Source: Euperipatoides rowelli (Eukaryota; Onychophora; Udeonychophora; Euonychophora; Peripatopsidae). Taken from it: a stretch of 10,487 nt of DNA. The DNA is taken from NCBI GenBank assembly GCA_003024985.2, contig PXIH01S0003479.1; one strand, given 5' to 3'. Shown piece by piece: positions 9,401-10,487 of this stretch (position 1 is its first letter; every line of letters begins with the position of its first letter). The notes under the pieces were generated by a model. It did not search any database, was not told the DNA's origin, and saw only the letters and a list, made by a program, of their open reading frames with translations. Both the position numbers and the translations under genes were made by a program.

Positions 9401-9936
9401 ATACAAACAATATTTCACACATTAAATATACGGTAAACAAAAAAAATGTAAAAAAGTATTCCAATATGAAGATTGAGATGATTAAAACTAAATAGAGTAA
9501 AATGAAATGATCACTATAATTGAAAGCTTTTATTACCTGTGTGCCTGGAGTTCCTGGTTGGCCGATTGGACCTGGTGATCCATTTGGACCTTTGTCTCCG
9601 GGACGTCCAGCAATGCCTGGAAGACCATCTTTACCTGATGGCCCTTGTTGGCCTGCTTCACCTGGAGAACCTGAGGGACCAGCTGGGCCAGCAGGACCTG
9701 CTGGACCCGGAGCTCCATCATTACCACGTGGGCCTGAGGGACCAGCTTCACCCTAAAAAAATGGAAATTATTATTTGGAGAAATAATAATGTAAAATCAA
9801 ACTTCATCGAAAATTGCAGTATACTCACACTTGGACCAGGAGGACCGCCTTGTCCTCTTTCACCTTGAGTTCCTGGAAGACCGGGTAAACCACGTTCACC
9901 TTGGGGACCTGATGGGCCTGGAGGACCGCCGGGACC
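3321..9936 (-). CDS. Fibrillar procollagen alpha chain, 3' part (15 exons, 5' incomplete)
   Basis: Joined exons, in transcript order: 9936-9829, 9752-9537, 9208-9155, 8622-8569, 8485-8432, 8318-8265, 8171-8118, 8025-7954, 7838-7803, 7529-7494, 7380-7363, 7258-7184, 6981-6931, 5493-4960, 3467-3321. Every intron is GT-AG and every junction is phase 0. The product is 252 residues of perfect Gly-X-Y, a 25-residue telopeptide and a 243-residue COLFI C-propeptide, close to the usual family size of about 245. Fibrillar chains trimerise through the C-propeptide in the ER, are secreted, trimmed and assembled into extracellular fibrils. The end of the protein (VDIAPFDIG and GTVCFS) resembles vertebrate clade A chains (types I, II, III) more than clade B, but the clade assignment is inference. 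The N-propeptide and most of the helix lie beyond the right edge. No symbol is given because orthology cannot be settled here. Confidence 0.96.
3601..3851. mobile_element. pogo/Tigger-like MITE, 251 bp, non-autonomous
   Basis: Imperfect terminal inverted repeats of 23 bp at 3601-3623 and 3829-3851 agree at 16 of 23 positions. Both start CAGTAAAA and both end CGAA. The right end abuts TA (3852-3853), consistent with the TA target duplication of Tc1/mariner-pogo elements; the left flank is TG, probably a mutated TA. The left subterminal part GTCCGAA ... TTCGGACTGTCGAG resembles Tigger-type ends. There is no transposase frame. Confidence 0.7.
3707..3808. repeat. Nested foldback palindrome inside the MITE
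   Basis: Outer arms 3707-3726 and 3789-3808 (GACGTCTAGTAGGCTG and its complement) pair at 18 of 20 positions. Inner arms 3742-3755 and 3762-3775 (TCTGAGATTCAGAC and its complement) pair at 13 of 14, with a 6-nt loop GCTAGT. A/T tracts extend the outer pairing. The structure could form a cruciform or a hairpin RNA in the intron. Confidence 0.85.
4213..4232. repeat. Perfect 20-bp palindrome
   Basis: TATACAGTATATACTGTATA is its own reverse complement. It joins one TACAGTA and one TACTGTA word, the heptamer that recurs through the window. Confidence 0.85.
4827..4844. repeat. (AT)9 microsatellite
   Basis: Nine AT dinucleotides followed by a T run, within the intron between the COLFI exons. Confidence 0.9.
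4960..5493 (-). CDS. COLFI domain main exon, 534 nt
   Basis: 178 residues, from [19 protein letters not shown] (stalk) to VVLDECK. The acceptor is GCATTATAG|GA (AG at 5495-5494) and the donor is AAG|GTAAG (GT at 4959-4958). COLFI hallmarks are ARTCRDL (Cys codon 5398-5400), [14 protein letters not shown] (5302-5304), [17 protein letters not shown] (5098-5100) and DECK. The Ca2+-site pattern D-P-N-Q-G-x-x-x-D is kept. Cysteines C2 and C3 are replaced by Ala (5380-5382) and Ser (5329-5331). The N-linked site before ITYHC reads S-I-T instead of N-I-T (codon AGT at 5113-5115). The loop between GFTFTY and IQMSF is four residues long, against eleven in human alpha-1(I). One large exon here replaces what is split over several exons in vertebrates. 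Confidence 0.97.
5494..6930 (-). other. Intron upstream of the main COLFI exon (1,437 nt)
   Basis: GT at 6930-6929 and AG at 5495-5494. It contains a 60-bp minisatellite, several TACAGTA/TACTGTA words (6019, 6192, 6237, 6487) and a small perfect inverted repeat TCACATT-TTTT-AATGTGA at 6569-6586. A GC-richer patch near 6530-6570 is unidentified. No coding sequence is supported. Confidence 0.92.
5695..6085. repeat. 60-bp minisatellite, about 6-7 copies
   Basis: Units begin near TCTCCTTGCTTTTTGTAT and end with CAAGGTTTCCATG. The units at 5819-5878 and 5879-5938 differ at only three positions; flanking units are more diverged and two carry 1-2 nt insertions. A plus-strand frame runs through part of the array because 60 is a multiple of 3, but an indel breaks the repeat register, so it is not treated as coding. 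Confidence 0.92.
6931..6981 (-). CDS. Start of C-propeptide exon, 51 nt
   Basis: Seventeen residues, [17 protein letters not shown]. The acceptor is TTATATTAG|GA (AG at 6983-6982) and the donor is CAA|GTAAG (GT at 6930-6929). The leading Asp-Asp corresponds to the P1'-P2' residues of BMP-1 cleavage in vertebrate procollagens, so the mature C-propeptide probably starts exactly at this exon. The segment links to the short helical stalk encoded by the next exon. Confidence 0.93.
7082..7125 (+). mobile_element. tRNA-like SINE head fragment
   Basis: TATCTCAGTAGG (7082-7093) matches the Pol III A box TRGCNNAGYNGG at 11 of 12 positions. GGTTTGAATCC (7115-7125) matches the B box GGTTCGANTCC at 10 of 11. 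The 21-nt spacing is shorter than in a tRNA, and no cloverleaf can be completed, so this is a relic of a tRNA-derived SINE rather than a tRNA gene. It lies antisense within the intron 6982-7183. Confidence 0.5.
7184..7258 (-). CDS. C-telopeptide exon, 75 nt
   Basis: Twenty-five residues, starting [16 protein letters not shown] and ending GPDPYL, with no Gly-X-Y. The acceptor is ACATTGCAG|CT (AG at 7260-7259) and the donor is CTT|GTAAG (GT at 7183-7182). It is the non-helical link between helix and C-propeptide. Its only lysine is in QQQGPKGPD, the sole candidate for a telopeptide cross-link. The exon ends with PYL, directly before DDQ in the next exon, which matches the Tyr-x-Ala|Asp-Asp layout of procollagen C-proteinase (BMP-1) sites. 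Confidence 0.93.
7363..7380 (-). CDS. 18-nt microexon ending the triple helix (GPPGEA)
   Basis: Two triplets, GPPGEA, read between the acceptor TTTTCTAG|GG (AG at 7382-7381) and the donor GCG|GTGAG (GT at 7362-7361). It continues the GPP-rich end of the helix in frame and passes phase 0 into the telopeptide exon. Skipping it would also keep the frame. It is too small for ORF-based detection and rests on the splice signals and the collagen pattern; no transcript evidence is available here. Confidence 0.88.
7494..7529 (-). CDS. Collagen triple-helix exon, 36 nt
   Basis: Four triplets, [12 protein letters not shown]. The acceptor is TTATTTAG|GG (AG at 7531-7530) and the donor is CCA|GTAAG (GT at 7493-7492). 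Together with the next 18-nt exon it makes 54 nt. The GPP-rich content matches the stabilising (Gly-Pro-Pro)n end of fibrillar helices, where helix nucleation begins. Confidence 0.94.
7803..7838 (-). CDS. Collagen triple-helix exon, 36 nt
   Basis: Four triplets, [12 protein letters not shown]. The acceptor is CTTTAAG|GG (AG at 7840-7839) and the donor is CCA|GTAAG (GT at 7802-7801). It is short for a helix exon and sits between a 115-nt and a 273-nt intron. It keeps phase 0 and a leading Gly codon. Confidence 0.94.
7954..8025 (-). CDS. Collagen triple-helix exon, 72 nt
   Basis: Eight triplets, starting [16 protein letters not shown] and ending GPPGPA. The acceptor is ATTACAG|GG (AG at 8027-8026) and the donor is GCT|GTAAG (GT at 7953-7952). 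The [10 protein letters not shown] stretch resembles the corresponding part of vertebrate type I chains. A 72-nt exon is not a multiple of 54; with the next 36-nt exon it makes 108 nt, which suggests an ancestral 108-nt exon split by a gained intron. Confidence 0.95.
8118..8171 (-). CDS. Collagen triple-helix exon, 54 nt
   Basis: Six triplets, [18 protein letters not shown]. The acceptor is ATTCTTAG|GG (AG at 8173-8172) and the donor is GAC|GTAAG (GT at 8117-8116). Canonical size and phase. It contains one lysine (GEK). Confidence 0.95.
8265..8318 (-). CDS. Collagen triple-helix exon with conserved cross-link site GIKGHRG
   Basis: Six triplets, [18 protein letters not shown]. The acceptor is TTTTTAG|GG (AG at 8320-8319) and the donor is CCA|GTAAG (GT at 8264-8263). 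GIKGHRG is the near-invariant motif around the C-terminal helical cross-link lysine of fibrillar collagens (K930 in human alpha-1(I)). When hydroxylated, that lysine reacts with a lysyl-oxidase-derived aldehyde of a neighbouring telopeptide. The neighbouring residues GLQG also match the vertebrate context. This motif fixes the register of the helix and places its C-terminus 30 triplets further on. Confidence 0.97.
8432..8485 (-). CDS. Collagen triple-helix exon, 54 nt
   Basis: Six triplets, [18 protein letters not shown]. The acceptor is AATTTAG|GG (AG at 8487-8486) and the donor is CAA|GTAAG (GT at 8431-8430). It lies immediately before the conserved GIKGHR exon, matching the charged segment that precedes the helical cross-link site in vertebrate alpha-1(I). 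The charged run RGERGEN is typical of a fibril-staggering charge cluster. Confidence 0.95.
8569..8622 (-). CDS. Collagen triple-helix exon, 54 nt
   Basis: Six triplets, [18 protein letters not shown]. The acceptor is CATTTAG|GG (AG at 8624-8623) and the donor is TCA|GTAAG (GT at 8568-8567). It follows the longest helix-region intron in the window (8623-9154). It holds no lysine or recognisable binding motif. Confidence 0.95.
8623..9154 (-). other. Helix-region intron (532 nt)
   Basis: AT-rich, with TACAGTA at 8776 and TACTGTA at 8863. No Gly-X-Y coding or other feature is seen on either strand, so no helix exon is hidden here. Confidence 0.85.
9155..9208 (-). CDS. Collagen triple-helix exon, 54 nt
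   Basis: Six triplets, [18 protein letters not shown]. The acceptor is CTTTCAG|GG (AG at 9210-9209) and the donor is CGA|GTAAG (GT at 9154-9153). This is the canonical 54-nt size. The GSPGER hexapeptide has the layout of integrin-binding GxOGER motifs, but it has Ser where known strong binders have Phe, Leu, Met or Arg, so binding is only a possibility. Confidence 0.95.
9209..9536 (-). other. Helix-region intron (328 nt)
   Basis: AT-rich throughout; nothing recognisable between the donor at 9536-9535 and the acceptor at 9210-9209. Confidence 0.85.
9537..9752 (-). CDS. Collagen triple-helix exon, 216 nt (4 x 54)
   Basis: Twenty-four uninterrupted Gly-X-Y triplets, starting [16 protein letters not shown] and ending GQPGTPGTQ. 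The acceptor is TTTTTTTAG|GG (AG at 9754-9753) and the donor is CAG|GTAATA (GT at 9536-9535), a weaker donor than the GTAAG used by most exons here. At 216 nt it is four ancestral 54-nt units with no intron between them, longer than the 45-162 nt helix exons usual in vertebrate fibrillar genes, so introns were probably lost. Its antisense strand also reads as a long proline-rich frame, which is an artefact of GGN/CCN codons. Confidence 0.96.
9829..9936 (-). CDS. Collagen triple-helix exon, 108 nt
   Basis: Twelve Gly-X-Y triplets, starting [15 protein letters not shown] and ending GPPGPS. The acceptor is TTCTTAG|GG (AG at 9938-9937) and the donor is AGT|GTGAG (GT at 9828-9827). The exon starts with a whole Gly codon, as fibrillar collagen exons do, and its 108 nt is twice the ancestral 54-nt unit. 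It is the most 5' exon in the window, and the frame needs a further upstream exon beyond the right edge. It contains two GER triplets but no RGD. Confidence 0.95.
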
Positions 9937-10487
9937 CTAAGAAAAATGTAAAATAAATTACAACCTTATAAGACAATAATTCACGCTTGAAGTAGCATGG
10001 TGAACTGGTTAACAGGGAATAATCTATAACGTATGCTTAGTAAATTCCATAACCTCTGTCCAGAAATAGCCATTGGTTGGTTAATGGGTGAGCGGAAGGA
10101 AGTGGTGTAAAAATAATCAAGAAGATTTATTCTACTTCCTGATTATCGTTAGGGTTGGGGCAAGTTAGGGTCATGTTAGGACTGTTAAATAAAATTAGAA
10201 GACAGCTAGACATGTGACATGGAATCATAACCACTGGCCTAAATGAAGCTCTGGAATTTGCTAGCCAAACCGCATGTAGATTTGCAATTGGATGATCAGG
10301 GTTTAGTCCCTGTCATTGCTAAATAAGTAAATTTATACAAATAATAAATTGTAGTTTATCAATATTATAGGTATGTTTCGAGTTTAGGTAAAACAAGAAC
10401 AATCAATTTTAATTATATTGTTAAACAAGAAGAATTGATTTTAAATCTTAGAATTAACAAGATAATCATTGTTAAACTATATCAATA
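9937..10487 (-). other. Partial upstream intron with an unidentified repeat-like patch
   Basis: This intron precedes the first visible helix exon and runs off the right edge. About 9980-10325 is less AT-rich than other introns and looks like foreign repeat DNA. It holds GCATGGTGAACTGGTTAACA, which recalls the D-arm of a tRNA-derived SINE. It also has a perfect hairpin CAGGG-TTTAGT-CCCTG at 10297-10312 that resembles a T-arm with a short loop. No coding frame is supported. The rest, to 10487, is plain AT-rich DNA. Confidence 0.45.

Noticed and set aside
9520-9756. Plus-strand 78-residue proline/glycine-rich frame that looks collagen-like
   Set aside because: It is the antisense of the 216-nt helix exon: GGN and CCN codons reverse into Gly/Pro-like codons. 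The minus strand has exact splice sites and perfect Gly-X-Y.
9539-9868. Plus-strand 109-residue frame across two collagen exons
   Set aside because: It crosses an intron of the real gene, has no domain pattern and is a shadow of the minus-strand exons.

Overview
The window is animal nuclear DNA. It is AT-rich and intron-rich, and its one clear gene is the 3' part of a fibrillar (COLFI-type) procollagen alpha chain on the minus strand. Fifteen exons can be placed with canonical AG acceptors and GT donors; all junctions are phase 0, and they join into one open frame of 520 residues plus a TAA stop. The species cannot be read from the sequence. The short AT-rich introns, minisatellites, CR1/L2-like LINE debris and pogo-like elements suit an invertebrate, possibly a non-vertebrate deuterostome such as a tunicate, but that is a weak inference.

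Layout by + coordinate. 1-250 is a 39-bp minisatellite that runs off the left edge. 251-3090 is intergenic DNA with short dispersed repeats, a decayed LINE 3' end on the minus strand (about 2141-2580), a possible second LINE scrap on the plus strand (about 2590-2758) and a purine-rich tract. 3095-3320 is the collagen 3' UTR with an AATAAA signal. 3321-3467 is the last coding exon. 3468-4959 is a 1.5-kb intron holding a pogo/Tigger-like MITE with a nested foldback palindrome. 4960-5493 is the main COLFI exon. 5494-6930 is an intron with a 60-bp minisatellite. 6931-6981 starts the C-propeptide and 7184-7258 is the C-telopeptide. 7363-9936 holds eleven Gly-X-Y exons (18, 36, 36, 72, five of 54, 216 and 108 nt). 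9937-10487 is the next intron upstream, which continues beyond the window.

The exons together encode 84 uninterrupted Gly-X-Y triplets, a 25-residue C-telopeptide and a 243-residue C-propeptide. In this family the C-propeptide trimerises three chains in the ER and is later cut off by a BMP-1/tolloid protease so that the helix can enter fibrils. The most notable protein-level point is that both cysteines that make interchain disulfides in vertebrate C-propeptides (C2 and C3) are replaced, by Ala and Ser, while the six intrachain cysteines and the apparent Ca2+ ligands remain. The conserved N-glycosylation sequon is also lost and the chain-recognition loop is shorter. No unknown multi-gene system, CRISPR array, or tRNA or rRNA gene is visible.
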